The notes beneath the pieces are model-generated. The model was not told the origin of the DNA. It saw nothing but the letters and a program-made list of their open reading frames with translations, and did not search any database. Made by a program: the position numbers and the translations under genes. Shown piece by piece: positions 1 to 8,992 of a stretch of DNA of 64,000 nucleotides. The stretch is taken from assembly GCA_903855945.1 (NCBI GenBank), contig CAIOAK010000204.1, forward strand, positions 1 to 64,000, given 5' to 3'. How positions within the stretch are numbered: position 1 is the first letter of the stretch; the number at the start of each line of letters is the position of its first letter. The DNA is from an uncultured Anaeromyxobacter sp. (GTDB taxonomy: Bacteria; Myxococcota; Myxococcia; Myxococcales; Anaeromyxobacteraceae).

Positions 1-250
1 ATCCCCCCTCGAAGCGTGCTCGTCCGAGTCGCCTTCGGCCCCGACGAGAGCCAGCCGGCGGGAGGCGCGACGCGACGAGCTGCCCGCAGGGGCGCCGGGA
101 CACGAGCCCACTCGGGTCCCGGTGTTCCCCGGCGCCGAACGGCCGCGCATACCCGAGCCCGAGGACGTGCTGCTCGGAGCGGCGCGACCTCCACGCCGGC
201 GGCACCTCGGCCGCGCTGCCGAAGGCGATCCTCCCCGACGCGCGCCTCAC
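1..250 (-). other. possible partial CDS downstream of pgm, unrecognised
   Basis: This is the only stretch near the left edge with no recognised gene. A GTG at 250 overlaps the pgm stop as GTGA, the same coupling seen at many junctions here. It opens a frame with no stop to the window edge, and its first 60 or so codons almost all end in G or C. The predicted residues are arginine-rich and resemble no family I know. It may be the 5' end of a fourth gene of the tal-pgi-pgm operon or just GC-rich spacer. Confidence 0.28.
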
Positions 251-1890
251 CCCGCGAGCGCCCGACCGACGATCGCCTTCGCCTCCTCGACGATCGCCGC
301 CAGGTGCGCCTCACCCCGGAAGCTCTCCGCGTAGATCTTGTAGATGTTCTCGGTGCCCGACGGACGGGCCGCGAACCAGCCGCTCGCCGCCACCACCTTC
401 AGCCCCCCGATGGGCGCGCCGTTTCCGGGGGCCCGGGTGAGCCGCGCCTGGATGGGCTCGCCGGCCAGGTTCGCGTCCTTCACCGCCTCGGGAGACAGGC
501 GGGAGAGTCGCGCCTTCTCCTCCGGCGTCGCCGGCGCGTCGATGCGGGTGTAGACCGGCGCCCCGAACTCCGCGGTGAGGTCCCGGTAGTGCTCCCCCGG
601 CTCGCGCCCCGTGACGGACGCGATCTCGGCCGCGAGCAGCGCGAGGAGGATGCCGTCCTTGTCGGTGGTCCAGACGGTCCCGTCCATCCGGAGGAAGCTC
701 GCCCCCGCGCTCTCCTCCCCGCCGAAGCAGGTCGAGCCGTCGAACAGGCCTGCCACGAACCACTTGAACCCGACCGGAACCTCGCAGAGGCGCCGACCCA
801 GCGCCGCCACCACCCGGTCGATCATCCCCGAGGAGACGAGCGTCTTCCCCACCGCGGCGTCGGTTCTCCAGCCCGGTCGGTGACCGAGCAGGTACCGGAT
901 GCTCACCGCCAGGAAGTGGTTCGGGTTCATGAGTCCGGCCGACGGCGTGACGATGCCGTGCCGGTCGGTGTCCGGGTCGTTGGCGAAGGCCACGCGGAAG
1001 CGGTCCTTCAGCCCCACCAGCCCCGCCATGGCCCACGGGCTCGAGCAGTCCATGCGGATCTTGCCGTCGTGGTCCATCGTCATGAAGGCGAAGCGCGGAT
1101 CGACGACGGGGTTCACCACCTTCACCTCGAGGCCGTGCACCGCGTTGATGTGCTCCCAGTAGTGGTGCCCGGCGCCGCCCAGCGGATCCACTCCAAGTGC
1201 GAGTCGGGCGGACCGGATGGCCGCCACGTCCACCACCGACGGCAGGTCGCGCACGTAGGGGAGGACGAGGTCCTCCACCCGCGTGGTGGGCGCGCGCAGG
1301 GCGCGCTCGTAGGGGATCCGCTTCACCCCGGCGTTGCCCCCGCGCAGGAGCTCGTTGGCCCGGTCCTGCACCCATCCGGTGACGTCGGCGTCGGCCGGAC
1401 CGCCGTTCGTCGGGTTGTACTTGAAGCCGCCGTCCTCGGGCGGGTTGTGGGACGGGGTGACCACGATCCCGTCGGCGAGCCGTCCGGTCCGGCCCCGGTT
1501 GTGGGTCAGGATGGCCCAGGACACGACCGGCGTCGGCGTGGGCAGGTCGTCGCCCTGGACGACCGTCTCCACCCCGTTCGCGGCCAGCACCTCGAGCGCG
1601 GTGCGCTGGGCTGGCCCGGAGAGGGCGTGGGTGTCCTTTCCCATGTAGAGCGGCCCGTCGGTGCCCGCCTTCCGGCGCCATTCGCAGATGGCCTGGGTGG
1701 TGGCCAGGATGTGGGGCTCGTTGAACGACCCGGAGAGGGAACTGCCCCGGTGGCCGCTCGTCCCGAAGGAGACGCGCTGCGACGCATCGGCCGGGTCGGG
1801 AGACCGGTCGAAGTAGGCTTTTTCCAGCCGCTCCAGGTCAACGAGCAGGTGGGCGGGGGCGGGCTTTCCGGCCAGCGGGGAGAGGGCCAT
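247..1890 (-). CDS. pgm: phosphoglucomutase, alpha-D-glucose-specific
   Basis: Cytosolic enzyme interconverting glucose-1-phosphate and glucose-6-phosphate, linking glycolysis with glycogen and sugar-nucleotide synthesis. The product is 547 residues, the usual length of the E. coli Pgm type (about 546). The catalytic phosphoserine loop reads [11 protein letters not shown] with Ser147. A metal-binding DPDTDRHG motif follows mid-protein, and the C-terminal phosphate-binding loop reads [10 protein letters not shown]. The ATG at 1890 lies two bases beyond the pgi stop, so it is the last recognised gene of a tal-pgi-pgm operon. The same reading frame stays open far upstream through pgi, but that part is antisense-style shadow, not a fusion. 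It carries a weak copy of the dispersed palindrome at 1187. Confidence 0.96.
   Translation of the reverse strand: MALSPLAGKPAPAHLLVDLERLEKAYFDRSPDPADASQRVSFGTSGHRGSSLSGSFNEPHILATTQAICEWRRKAGTDGPLYMGKDTHALSGPAQRTALEVLAANGVETVVQGDDLPTPTPVVSWAILTHNRGRTGRLADGIVVTPSHNPPEDGGFKYNPTNGGPADADVTGWVQDRANELLRGGNAGVKRIPYERALRAPTTRVEDLVLPYVRDLPSVVDVAAIRSARLALGVDPLGGAGHHYWEHINAVHGLEVKVVNPVVDPRFAFMTMDHDGKIRMDCSSPWAMAGLVGLKDRFRVAFANDPDTDRHGIVTPSAGLMNPNHFLAVSIRYLLGHRPGWRTDAAVGKTLVSSGMIDRVVAALGRRLCEVPVGFKWFVAGLFDGSTCFGGEESAGASFLRMDGTVWTTDKDGILLALLAAEIASVTGREPGEHYRDLTAEFGAPVYTRIDAPATPEEKARLSRLSPEAVKDANLAGEPIQARLTRAPGNGAPIGGLKVVAASGWFAARPSGTENIYKIYAESFRGEAHLAAIVEEAKAIVGRALAG
1187..1201. repeat. dispersed palindrome TTCACT-N3-AGTGAA, weak copy (9/12)
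   Basis: Sequence TCCACT-CCA-AGTGCG inside pgm. On the coding strand it falls in codons GCA CTT GGA GTG, of which GCA and CTT are unusual here. It matches 9 of 12 half-site positions. It is listed because its codon phase and rare codons match the strong copies. Confidence 0.45.
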
Positions 1891-1892
1891 CT

Positions 1893-3524
1893 CTAGCTCC
1901 TTCGCGCGGCGCGGCAGCGCCGCACCAGGGCCTGCGTGGACGAATCGTGCGACGGGGGCGGATCCCCCGGGCTCGTGAGCTCGACGAGGATCCGCTGCGC
2001 CAGCACCTTGCCCAGCTCGACGCCCCACTGGTCGAAGGAGTCGATCCCCCAGATCGCACCCGAAGTGAACGTCTCGTGCTCGTAGAGCGCGACGAGGCGC
2101 CCCAGGGCGGCCGGGGTGAGCCGGTCCAGGAGGAGGAAGCTCGTGGGACGGTTGCCCGGGAAGGTCCGGTGGGGGACGAGCCACTCCGGCGTGCCCTCGG
2201 CGCGGACCTCCGCCTCGGTCTTCCCGAAGGCGAGCGCCTCGGCCTGCGCCAGCGCGTTCGCGAGCAGCATCTCGTGGTGCTCCCCCAGCGGGTTGAGCGG
2301 CCGGACGAAGGCGATCAGGTCGGCCGGGACGATGTGGGTCCCCTGGTGGAGCAGCTGGTAGAACGAGTGCTGTCCGTTGGTCCCCGGCTCCCCCCAGACG
2401 ATCGGGCTCGTGTCCACCGGGACCGGCGCACCGTCGCGCGTGACCCGCTTGCCGTTCGACTCCATGACGAGCTGCTGCAGGTAGGCGGGGAAGCGGGCCA
2501 GGTACTGCTCGTAGGGGAGCACGGCCTGCGTCGGCATCCCCAGGAAATCGACGTTCCAGAGGGAGAGGAGCGCCTTCACCACCGGCAGGTTCCGCGCGAA
2601 GGGGGCGGTGCGGAAGTGCTCGTCCATCTCGTGGAAGCCCCCCAGCATCGCCCGGAACGCGTCGGGCCCGATGGCGAGCATCGTGGAGAGCCCGATGGCC
2701 GAGTCCATGGAGTATCGGCCGCCCACCCAGTCCCAGAAGCCGAACATGCTGGCGGTGTCGATGCCGAACTCCGCGACCCGGGCGGCGTTCGTGGAGACCG
2801 CCACGAAGTGGCGCGCCACCGCCCGCCCGTCCCCGCCCAGCCCGGCGAGCGACCAGTCGCGGGCGGCGCGGGCGTTCGCCATGGTCTCCTGGGTCGTGAA
2901 GGTCTTGGAGCCGATCACGAAGAGGGTCTCGGCGGGGTCGAGATCGGACACCGCCTCGACGATGTCGGTCCCGTCCACGTTGGACACGAACCGGAAGACG
3001 AGGTTGCGGTCGGCGTGGTGGCGGAGCGCCAGGTACGCCATGGCCGGCCCCAGGTCGGAGCCGCCGATCCCCACGTTCACCACGTTCCGGATGCGCTTCC
3101 CGCCGTGGCCGAGCCAGGCGCCGCTCCGGACCCGGTCGCAGAAGACCGCCATGCGGTCGAGCACCTCGTGCACGTCGGGCACGACGTTGCGACCGTCGAC
3201 CCGGATGTCGGCGCCCCGGGGCGCCCGCAGCGCCACGTGGAGGACCGGCCGGTCCTCGGTCACGTTGATCCGGTCGCCGCGGAACATCGCGTCGATCTTC
3301 TCGCGCAGCCCGGAGGCCTCGGCCAGCTGCACGAGCAGGCGCATCGTCTCGTCGGTGACCCGCTGCTTGGAGTGGTCGAGGAAGATGCCGGCGGCCTCGA
3401 GGGTGAGCCGGCTGCCGCGACCCGGGTCCTCGGCGAAGAGCTCCCGCAGGTGGCGCCCGGCCATCCCGTCCCGGTGGGCGGCGAGCGCCCGCCACTCCGG
3501 CAGCTCCCAGGATGGGGCGCTCAC
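1893..3524 (-). CDS. pgi: glucose-6-phosphate isomerase
   Basis: Converts glucose-6-phosphate to fructose-6-phosphate in glycolysis and gluconeogenesis. The 543-residue product matches the long bacterial/eukaryotic Pgi class (E. coli about 549). Visible signatures are the sugar-phosphate loops [12 protein letters not shown] and SKTFTTQET, the catalytic segment [15 protein letters not shown], and the C-terminal QWGVELGK with the conserved lysine. The start is GTG at 3524, overlapping the tal stop as GTGA, so translation is probably coupled to tal. The pgm start follows two bases after the stop. It contains one weak dispersed palindrome at 2055. Confidence 0.96.
   Translation of the reverse strand: MSAPSWELPEWRALAAHRDGMAGRHLRELFAEDPGRGSRLTLEAAGIFLDHSKQRVTDETMRLLVQLAEASGLREKIDAMFRGDRINVTEDRPVLHVALRAPRGADIRVDGRNVVPDVHEVLDRMAVFCDRVRSGAWLGHGGKRIRNVVNVGIGGSDLGPAMAYLALRHHADRNLVFRFVSNVDGTDIVEAVSDLDPAETLFVIGSKTFTTQETMANARAARDWSLAGLGGDGRAVARHFVAVSTNAARVAEFGIDTASMFGFWDWVGGRYSMDSAIGLSTMLAIGPDAFRAMLGGFHEMDEHFRTAPFARNLPVVKALLSLWNVDFLGMPTQAVLPYEQYLARFPAYLQQLVMESNGKRVTRDGAPVPVDTSPIVWGEPGTNGQHSFYQLLHQGTHIVPADLIAFVRPLNPLGEHHEMLLANALAQAEALAFGKTEAEVRAEGTPEWLVPHRTFPGNRPTSFLLLDRLTPAALGRLVALYEHETFTSGAIWGIDSFDQWGVELGKVLAQRILVELTSPGDPPPSHDSSTQALVRRCRAARRS
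2055..2069. repeat. dispersed palindrome, weak copy (9/12)
   Basis: Plus-strand sequence CGCACC-CGA-AGTGAA. On the pgi coding strand it reads TTCACT-TCG-GGTGCG, with the unusual codons ACT and GGT. One half-site is perfect and the other matches 3 of 6 positions. Confidence 0.4.
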
Positions 3525-4606
3525 GGCGCCGCCCCTGCCGCTCCGGCCTTCCGGCCGATCCCCTCGAGCAGCTCGTTCCAGGACTTCACGAAGGCCTTCG
3601 CCCCGTCCTCCTGGAGCCGGCGGGCCAGCGCGTCCACGTCCACCCCGGCGCGGACGTGCCGGGCGATGACCTCGTCGGCGTCGCCTCCGTCCGCGGCCAT
3701 CGGCGCACCCACGTCACCGTGGTCGGCGAAGGCGAGCAGCGTCCCCTCCGGCATCGTGTTCACCGTGTAGGGGGCGGCGAGCGGCGTGACGTAGAGCGTG
3801 TCCGGAGCGGACGGGTCCTTGGTCCCCGTGCTGGCCCAGAGCAGCCGCTGCGGACGGGCACCGGCGTTCTGCGCACGGAGCCATCGCTGCGATCCCTGCA
3901 GCGCCCGGGAGGCCGCGTAGGTGCGGCCCGCGATGGCGTTGCCGAGCTGGTTCTTGAGATCGCCCGGGACCTGCGCGGCCACCGCGACGTCCCACCGGCT
4001 GATGAAGACCGACGCCACCGACCGCACGTCGGGGTCGAGCCCGGCGGCGATGCGCCGCTCCACCCCGCGCAGCCAGGCCTCGGCGGCGGCGACGTACTGC
4101 TCCGGCGAGAAGAGCAGCGTCACGTTCACCGGAACGCCCGCGAAGGTGGCCTCCTCGATGGCCGGCAGCCCCTCCTTCGTCCCGGGGATCTTGATGTGGA
4201 GGTTGGGACGGGCCGCGCGGGCGTGGAGCTCCCGGGCCACCCGCAGCGTGGAGGCGGTGTCGTAGGCGAGCAGCGGCGAGACCTCCAGCGACACGAAGCC
4301 ATCGACCCCGCCGCTCCGCTCGTACGCGGGCCGGAAGAGGTCGGCGGCCCGGCCGAGGTCATCGAGGGCGAGGTCGAAGAAGAGGTCCTCTCCGGTGCGT
4401 CCGGCCCTCACGCCCGCCCGGATGGCGTCGTCGTAGGCGGCGCTCTTCTTGAGCGCCTGGTCGAAGATGGTGGGGTTCGAGGTGAGGCCGGTGACAGACA
4501 GCTGCTCGATGTAGCGCTGCAGGGTCCCCGAGTTCAGGAGGTCGCGCGTGATGTTGTCGAGCCAGATGCTCTGCCCCAGCTCGTGAAGTCGCTTCGTGGC
4601 GCTCAT
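3521..4606 (-). CDS. tal: transaldolase
   Basis: Transfers a dihydroxyacetone unit between sugar phosphates in the non-oxidative pentose phosphate pathway. The product is 361 residues, the size of the actinobacterial/deltaproteobacterial Tal type rather than E. coli TalB (317). The Schiff-base lysine is Lys139 in [12 protein letters not shown]. The N-terminal [14 protein letters not shown] block and a C-terminal KSWNELL helix are also typical. ATG 4606 is chosen over longer in-frame starts because the conserved N-terminus begins here and a purine-rich AAAGGGGA lies just upstream. First gene of tal-pgi-pgm. The ribosome-binding site lies in the arm of a perfect 20-bp palindrome, suggesting control at this point. 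Confidence 0.95.
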   Translation of the reverse strand: MSATKRLHELGQSIWLDNITRDLLNSGTLQRYIEQLSVTGLTSNPTIFDQALKKSAAYDDAIRAGVRAGRTGEDLFFDLALDDLGRAADLFRPAYERSGGVDGFVSLEVSPLLAYDTASTLRVARELHARAARPNLHIKIPGTKEGLPAIEEATFAGVPVNVTLLFSPEQYVAAAEAWLRGVERRIAAGLDPDVRSVASVFISRWDVAVAAQVPGDLKNQLGNAIAGRTYAASRALQGSQRWLRAQNAGARPQRLLWASTGTKDPSAPDTLYVTPLAAPYTVNTMPEGTLLAFADHGDVGAPMAADGGDADEVIARHVRAGVDVDALARRLQEDGAKAFVKSWNELLEGIGRKAGAAGAAP

Positions 4607-4610
4607 CGGT

Positions 4611-4630
4611 CCCCTTTCCCGGGAAAGGGG
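4611..4630. promoter_or_regulatory. perfect 20-bp palindrome over the tal ribosome-binding site
   Basis: Two uninterrupted 10-base arms, CCCCTTTCCC and GGGAAAGGGG, sit 4 bases upstream of the tal ATG. On the tal strand the second arm is the Shine-Dalgarno region, so the site could be an operator or an RNA hairpin hiding the ribosome-binding site. A -10-like TAGACT lies directly upstream (4632-4637). The central TTTCCCGGGAAA matches the core of the Bacillus Noc-binding sequence as I recall it, which may be coincidence. Confidence 0.6.
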
Positions 4631-4739
4631 GCAGTCTACCAAAAGGGCGGGTACCCCGACGGGGCGCGGCGTGTACTCCGGTGGGGGCGTGACCCGTGAG
4701 GGCGCTTCCCCTGCGCCCGGAGGGGCGTACCCTGTACAC

Positions 4740-5558
4740 ATGCCCAACGCGGTCGTCACCGGCTCCCAGTCCGGACTGGGGCTCGCCATCCGGCGCGAGC
4801 TCGAGTCGAAGGGCTGGCGCGTCCTGGGGGTGGACCTGCCGGGCAAGGGCGCGGAGATCTCGGCCGACCTCTCGAACGACGGCGGCCGCGAGGCAGCCGT
4901 CAGGGCCATCCTGGAGCTGTCGGATGGCCGGATCGAGGGGGTCGCGGCCAACGCCGGCATCGACATCCCCAAGCCGGAGGTGGTCTTCGGCCTGAACTAC
5001 CACGGCGTGGTCGATCTGCTGAACCGGCTGCGGCCAACCCTCGCCGCCGCCGGGGGAGCTCGGGTGGCGGTGACCGCCTCCAACTCGATCCTGGTCACCC
5101 CCGGCATCCCGGCCGCCTCGGTCCAGTCGCTGCTCGACGGGAACCCCATCCGGGCCGCGCGGCTCCTCGAGGCCCAGCCCGCGCTCGCCTACCAGGTGAG
5201 CAAGATGGCGGTGGCCCGCTGGATCCGGGAATCGGCGCCCGGGCCGAACTGGGCCGGGGCCGGGATCTCGATGAACGGGGTCTGCCCGGGACCGGTGATG
5301 ACGGCGCTGCTCGAGCGCGACCTCGCCGACCCTCGCAAGGGGCCCGCGATCCGGAAGCTGCCCCGGCCGCTCGGCGAGTTCACCACCCCGGAGGCCGTGG
5401 CCGGGCTCTTCGAGTTCCTGCTCTCGCCCCGGGCCCGCTTCGTCGTGGGGCAGCTCATCTGCATCGACGGGGGAATCGAGGCGGGCTGGCGGGCCAACGA
5501 CTGGCCGCGCGTCTGGGACATCGACCTGCCCGCCTTCCGCAGGCTCCTCGGGTCCTGA
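4740..5558 (+). CDS. short-chain dehydrogenase/reductase
   Basis: A 272-residue NAD(P)-dependent SDR of unknown substrate. The N-terminal cofactor loop VTGSQSGLGLAI fits TGxxxGxG. The NAG-type strand appears as ANAGID, the catalytic serine in TASNS, and the Tyr/Lys pair in AYQVSKMA. A C-terminal segment with CIDGGIEAGW is as in 3-alpha-hydroxysteroid or coniferyl-alcohol dehydrogenase-like SDRs. The start ATG at 4740 follows TACCCTGTACAC; an SD-like GGAGGGG is about 14 bases upstream, a rather long spacing. It is divergent from tal with 133 bases between and convergent with the yebC-like gene, only 9 bases apart. Substrate cannot be assigned. Confidence 0.88.
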   Translation: MPNAVVTGSQSGLGLAIRRELESKGWRVLGVDLPGKGAEISADLSNDGGREAAVRAILELSDGRIEGVAANAGIDIPKPEVVFGLNYHGVVDLLNRLRPTLAAAGGARVAVTASNSILVTPGIPAASVQSLLDGNPIRAARLLEAQPALAYQVSKMAVARWIRESAPGPNWAGAGISMNGVCPGPVMTALLERDLADPRKGPAIRKLPRPLGEFTTPEAVAGLFEFLLSPRARFVVGQLICIDGGIEAGWRANDWPRVWDIDLPAFRRLLGS

Positions 5559-5567
5559 AGGGCGCCG

Positions 5568-6290
5568 TCAAGCCAGGTTGTGGAACACCCGCTGGACGTC
5601 CTCGTCCTGCTCGAGCGCATCGACCATCTCGAGGACCTCCTTGGCCTTCTCCTCGGAAAGCTCGACGGGCGTCTGGGCCACGTATTCCAGCTCGGCGGAG
5701 AGCACCGGCAGCTTCCGTTCCTCGAGCGCGGCGCCCATCTGGCCGAAGTGGGCGAATGCGCAGCGGACCACGAGCTGCTTCTCCCCCTTCTCGCCCACCG
5801 ACTCCCCCATCTCCTCGAGACCGTGGTCGATGAGCTCGAGCTCCAGCGTCTCCTGGTCGATCCCCTCGGGGGAGAGCCGGAAGACCCCCATCTTCTGGAA
5901 CTGGAAGGCGACGCTGCCGGTGGTGCCCAGGTTGCCGCCGTGGTTCTTGAAGCCCACCCGCACGTTGGCGACGGTGCGGACCACGTTGTCGGTGGCGGTC
6001 TCGACCACCACCGCGATCCCGTGCGGGCCGTACCCCTCGTAGAGGACCACCTCGTAGACCTGCTGGTCCTGGCCGCTCGCCCGCTTGATGGCCGCCTCGA
6101 CCTTGTCCTTCGGCATGTTGGCGCCGCGGGCGTTCTGGATGGCGCGGCGCAGCGTGGGATTGGTGTCGGGGCTCGGCCCGCCCGCCTTCACCGCGATGGC
6201 GATGTCCTTGCTGATCCGGGTGAAGACCTTCGCCATCTTGTTCCACCGGGCGAACATGGTGGCCTTGCGGGTCTCGAAGATGCGTCCCAT
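5568..6290 (-). CDS. YebC/PmpR (TACO1) family regulator
   Basis: A 240-residue member of the YebC family, variously described as DNA-binding regulators and as translation factors relieving ribosome stalling. The N-terminus is of the YeeN-like variant ([16 protein letters not shown]) instead of the classic MAGHSKW start. It is followed by the conserved blocks [42 protein letters not shown] and VQRVFHNLA at the C-terminus. ATG 6290 gives the family's usual length. It is transcribed away from the outer-membrane protein gene across a 139-base region with a 9-bp inverted repeat. The precise role (transcription or translation) cannot be told from sequence. Confidence 0.9.
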   Translation of the reverse strand: MGRIFETRKATMFARWNKMAKVFTRISKDIAIAVKAGGPSPDTNPTLRRAIQNARGANMPKDKVEAAIKRASGQDQQVYEVVLYEGYGPHGIAVVVETATDNVVRTVANVRVGFKNHGGNLGTTGSVAFQFQKMGVFRLSPEGIDQETLELELIDHGLEEMGESVGEKGEKQLVVRCAFAHFGQMGAALEERKLPVLSAELEYVAQTPVELSEEKAKEVLEMVDALEQDEDVQRVFHNLA

Positions 6291-6310
6291 GCCTGGGGCG
6301 GATACCCCAC

Positions 6311-6342
6311 GTCCACCCTCCGGCGCAAGCTCCAGGGTGGAC
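6311..6342. promoter_or_regulatory. inverted repeat in yebC/outer-membrane protein divergent promoter region
   Basis: Arms GTCCACCCT (6311-6319) and AGGGTGGAC (6334-6342) are perfect over 9 bp and separated by 14 bases. They lie in the 139-base divergent intergenic region. An AT-rich GGGAATATTGC follows at 6361-6371 and could hold a -10 element. An operator or hairpin is plausible; no regulator is known. Confidence 0.4.
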
Positions 6343-6429
6343 TCGGCACCCCTCCGGGACGGGAATATTGCTTCGGGTGACGGCCAGGATGGGGGATGCT
6401 TCGAGGTCCTTTCAGGAGGGAGCACCCAC

Positions 6430-7110
6430 ATGCGAAACATTTCCAAGGCACTCGTTGCCTCTCTGGCCCTGGCCGCCGCGGCGCCCGCGGCCGCCCAGTA
6501 CACCTTCACCGAGCCCGGCCAGGCGCCGCAGCCGATGCTCCAGATGTCGTCGGGATGGAACAACGTCGCCCGCGTCAACGTCGGCGTCGGCTTCTACAAC
6601 TCCGGGTGGGCCACCTGCTACTACGGCTGGTACTACGGCACCTGCACCGCCGGTTCGTACACCGGCTACATCCCCTTCCTCGTCGGTCCGCAGGTCGACC
6701 TGAACCTGGGCGGGATGAACAACATCAGCGTCGGCTTCACGGTGGGGCTCGGGTCGGTCACGCAGACCTGGACCTCCGGATCCGGTCAGATCTGCCCGGG
6801 CGGGACGGTGCCCGGCGGCGGGGTCTGCTCCGCCAGCGCGAACGTCACGCTCTGGGAGCCCACGCTCGACTACGTCGCCAAGTTCGGACCCCCGTCGCAG
6901 GACACGGTGGGTCGGTTCCGCATCGGCGGCGGGATGTACATCGGGCCCAACTCGACCCTCGGCGGCGCGTTCCGCATCGGCGGCGGTGCGTCCTTCCTGA
7001 GCGCGAGCCGGCTCGGCGTCGGCCTCGACCTCGTGCTCGAGGGCGGCGGCTACAACGGGCAGTGGGTGGGCGGCCTCCAGCTCATCGCCTCGCCCGAATT
7101 CAAGTTCTAG
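6430..7110 (+). CDS. small secreted/outer-membrane beta-barrel-like protein, unknown function
   Basis: A 226-residue protein with a clear type I signal peptide (basic MRNISK, hydrophobic alanine-rich core, cleavage probably after AAAPAAA). The mature part is rich in Gly, Tyr, Trp and alternating hydrophobics, with an aromatic stretch around YYGWYYGTC. It ends in EFKF, a terminal phenylalanine typical of outer-membrane beta-barrels. Four cysteines could form disulfides. The start is supported by CAGGAGGGAG directly upstream. I do not recognise the family. It stands alone, divergent from the yebC-like gene. An outer-membrane location is inference from the signal peptide and C-terminal residue. 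Confidence 0.82.
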   Translation: MRNISKALVASLALAAAAPAAAQYTFTEPGQAPQPMLQMSSGWNNVARVNVGVGFYNSGWATCYYGWYYGTCTAGSYTGYIPFLVGPQVDLNLGGMNNISVGFTVGLGSVTQTWTSGSGQICPGGTVPGGGVCSASANVTLWEPTLDYVAKFGPPSQDTVGRFRIGGGMYIGPNSTLGGAFRIGGGASFLSASRLGVGLDLVLEGGGYNGQWVGGLQLIASPEFKF

Positions 7111-7125
7111 TAGGCGGCCGGCGCC

Positions 7126-7683
7126 TCAGCTCTCGAGCCGGATCTCGCCGGCGAGCTCGGGGCGCCGCCCCACCATTCCCTCGTACGCGGCCCGGATGCG
7201 CTCCATGTCGGCCGCCGCGTCGCCGGTCATGCGAACGTACTCGCGGACCCCCACCGAGTGCGTCCGGTAGTCGATGAAGGCGAGCCCCACCGGGACGTCG
7301 GCCTCCATCGCCAGCCGGTAGAAGCCCGACTTCCAGTGGGTGACGTGGCTGCGCGTCCCCTCCGGGGCCAGCGCGAGCCACATCCAGTCGCGCCGCCGGA
7401 ACTCCGCCGCGAGCTGCCCGATGAGCCCCGTGGAGGCGCGCCGGTTCGCCGGGATGCCCCCGAGCCAGCGGAAGACCGCGCCGAACGGCCAGCGGAAGAG
7501 CTCGTCCTTCCCCACGAAGGAGACGGGGAGCGCCATCGCCAGGCGGGTCAGGTAGCCGACGGGGAAGTCCCAGTTGGAGGTGTGCGGATAGACCACGAGG
7601 ATCCCCTTCGGCTCGGGCGGGGGGACGATGTCCACCCGCCATCCGAAGAGGGCCAGGATCCAGGTGGCCAGCTTGGCGATCAC
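7126..7683 (-). CDS. PlsC-like 1-acyl-glycerol-3-phosphate acyltransferase
   Basis: A 185-residue acyltransferase of the PlsC/LPLAT superfamily, transferring acyl groups to a (lyso)phospholipid or related acceptor at the membrane. The catalytic H-x4-D box is HTSNWD around residue 34, and the substrate-binding APEGTRS motif comes mid-protein. The product is shorter than E. coli PlsC (245) and starts almost immediately with a hydrophobic segment, like small glycerol-acyltransferase proteins of unassigned acceptor. The start is GTG at 7683, because the nearest upstream ATG is out of frame. It is convergent with the outer-membrane protein gene and divergent from the flavin oxidoreductase, leaving 18 bases between starts. 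Confidence 0.85.
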   Translation of the reverse strand: MIAKLATWILALFGWRVDIVPPPEPKGILVVYPHTSNWDFPVGYLTRLAMALPVSFVGKDELFRWPFGAVFRWLGGIPANRRASTGLIGQLAAEFRRRDWMWLALAPEGTRSHVTHWKSGFYRLAMEADVPVGLAFIDYRTHSVGVREYVRMTGDAAADMERIRAAYEGMVGRRPELAGEIRLES

Positions 7684-7701
7684 CGTGCCATCCTACTCCT
7701 C

Positions 7702-8868
7702 GTGAGCTCGACATTCACACCCTTCACCGTGGGCGGACTGCGCCTCCGCAACCGGATCGTCAAGCCCGCCACCTTCGAGGGCATGTGCCCCGGGGGCATG
7801 GTCTCCGACGCGCTCGTGGAGCACCACCGACGCGTGGCCGCCGGGGGCGCGGCGCTCACCACCGTGGCCTACGCCTCCATCTCCCCCGACGGGCGCAGCT
7901 ACCCCACCCAGATCCTGATGCGCCCCGAGGTGGTGCCGGGGCTCGCCCGCCTGGCGGACGCCGTCCACCGGGAGGGGGCGGCGGCGGCCCTTCAGATCGG
8001 CCACTGCGGGTACTTCGCCAACCCCAGGGTCATCGGCGGCCGGCCGCTCGGCGCCTCGCGCCTCTTCAACACCTACGGCCTCACCTTCGCCCGGCCGGCC
8101 ACCGAGGGGGACCTGGCCCGGGTGGTGTCCGACTTCGCGACCTCGACCTGGCTCGCCCGGGAGGCCGGGATGGACGCCGTGGAGCTCCACTTCGGCCACG
8201 GCTACCTCGTCTCCCAGTTCCTCTCCCCCTTCACGAACCGGAGACGCGACCGCTGGGGAGGGAGCCTCGCGAACCGGGCGCGCCTGGCGGTGGAGGTGCT
8301 CCGGGCGGCGCGCCGCGCGGCCGGGCCGGACTTCCCGATTTTACTGAAAGTGAATATCCGGGACGGGTTCCCCGGCGGGCTGGAGCTCGACGAGTCGATC
8401 GCGGCGGCGCGCATGCTCGAGGGCGAGGGAGCCACGGCGCTCGTCCTCTCCTGCGGCTTCGTCTCCCGCACGCCGCTCTACATGCTCCGCGGCGACGTGC
8501 CCGTCCGGCAGATGGCCGCCGTGCAGGAGGCGTGGCACGCCCGTCTCGGGCTCACGCTGTTCGGGAAGCTGCTCGTGCAGCGCTATCCCTACGAGGAGGG
8601 GTTCCTGCTCGAGGAGGCGCGCCGCATGCGCGCGGCGGTGCGGCTCCCGCTCGTGCTCCTCGGCGGCATCAAGTCGCTCGCCACCATCGAGCGGGCGCTC
8701 GGGGCCGGCTTCGAGCTCGTGGGGATGGGGCGTGCGCTGCTCCACGATCCCGACCTGCCGATGCGAATGGAGCGGGGCGAGGCGGCTGGATCGGGGTGCG
8801 TCCCCTGCAACGAGTGCATCGCCGAGATGGACCGGGGCGGGGTCCGCTGCACACGCCCATCGACCTGA
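7702..8868 (+). CDS. NADH:flavin oxidoreductase, Old Yellow Enzyme family
   Basis: A 388-residue FMN-dependent ene-reductase-type TIM barrel. Landmarks are the N-terminal LRNRIVKPATFEGM, LQIGHCGYF, the substrate-binding HFGHGYLVSQFLSP, NRRRDRWGGSLANRARL and the phosphate-binding LGGIKS and VGMGRALLHDP loops. The C-terminus has CVPCNECIAEMDRGGVRC, a Cys cluster resembling the start of the Fe-S region of longer 2,4-dienoyl-CoA reductase-type members. The protein stops there, so it lacks their FAD/NAD half. GTG 7702 is the first start consistent with the FTPFTVGGLRLRNR N-terminus. Substrate unknown. A strong copy of the dispersed palindrome lies at 8340, in unusual codons TTA, AAA and AAT. Confidence 0.9.
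   Translation: MSSTFTPFTVGGLRLRNRIVKPATFEGMCPGGMVSDALVEHHRRVAAGGAALTTVAYASISPDGRSYPTQILMRPEVVPGLARLADAVHREGAAAALQIGHCGYFANPRVIGGRPLGASRLFNTYGLTFARPATEGDLARVVSDFATSTWLAREAGMDAVELHFGHGYLVSQFLSPFTNRRRDRWGGSLANRARLAVEVLRAARRAAGPDFPILLKVNIRDGFPGGLELDESIAAARMLEGEGATALVLSCGFVSRTPLYMLRGDVPVRQMAAVQEAWHARLGLTLFGKLLVQRYPYEEGFLLEEARRMRAAVRLPLVLLGGIKSLATIERALGAGFELVGMGRALLHDPDLPMRMERGEAAGSGCVPCNECIAEMDRGGVRCTRPST
8340..8354. repeat. dispersed palindrome, strong copy (11/12)
   Basis: TTTACT-GAA-AGTGAA, embedded in an AT-rich island of the flavin oxidoreductase gene (codons TTA CTG AAA GTG AAT) in otherwise G/C-ending codons. Confidence 0.8.
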
Positions 8869-8992
8869 TCCCGGAGCGCGAAAGAGGGAATCTACGCCTC
8901 CCCGGGATTTTCGGGTGGTCCCTCGTGGGACGCCTCCCGCCGTACCCTTTTGACCCTTCCCCGAGGCCCGCTCCCGTGCCTTTCATTCGGCC

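Noticed and set aside
16-1896. Very long open frame on the plus strand across pgm
   Set aside because: High-GC genomes give long stop-free antisense frames. The residues are Arg/Gly/His-rich with no domain, and Pgm on the other strand is certain.
247-3495. Apparent pgi-pgm gene fusion in one long open frame
   Set aside because: The upstream part of the frame overlaps pgi in a different reading frame and has no enzyme-like sequence. Pgm begins at its own ATG with the family's normal N-terminus.
7325-7340. ACT-TCC-AGT core in the acyltransferase and ACT-CGT-AGT core near 21694
   Set aside because: Only 6 or 7 of 12 half-site positions match and the coding-strand codons are common, so they are not counted as copies.
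8949-8978. TTGACC as a -35 for the malic enzyme gene
   Set aside because: No -10-like hexamer lies at a workable spacing downstream.
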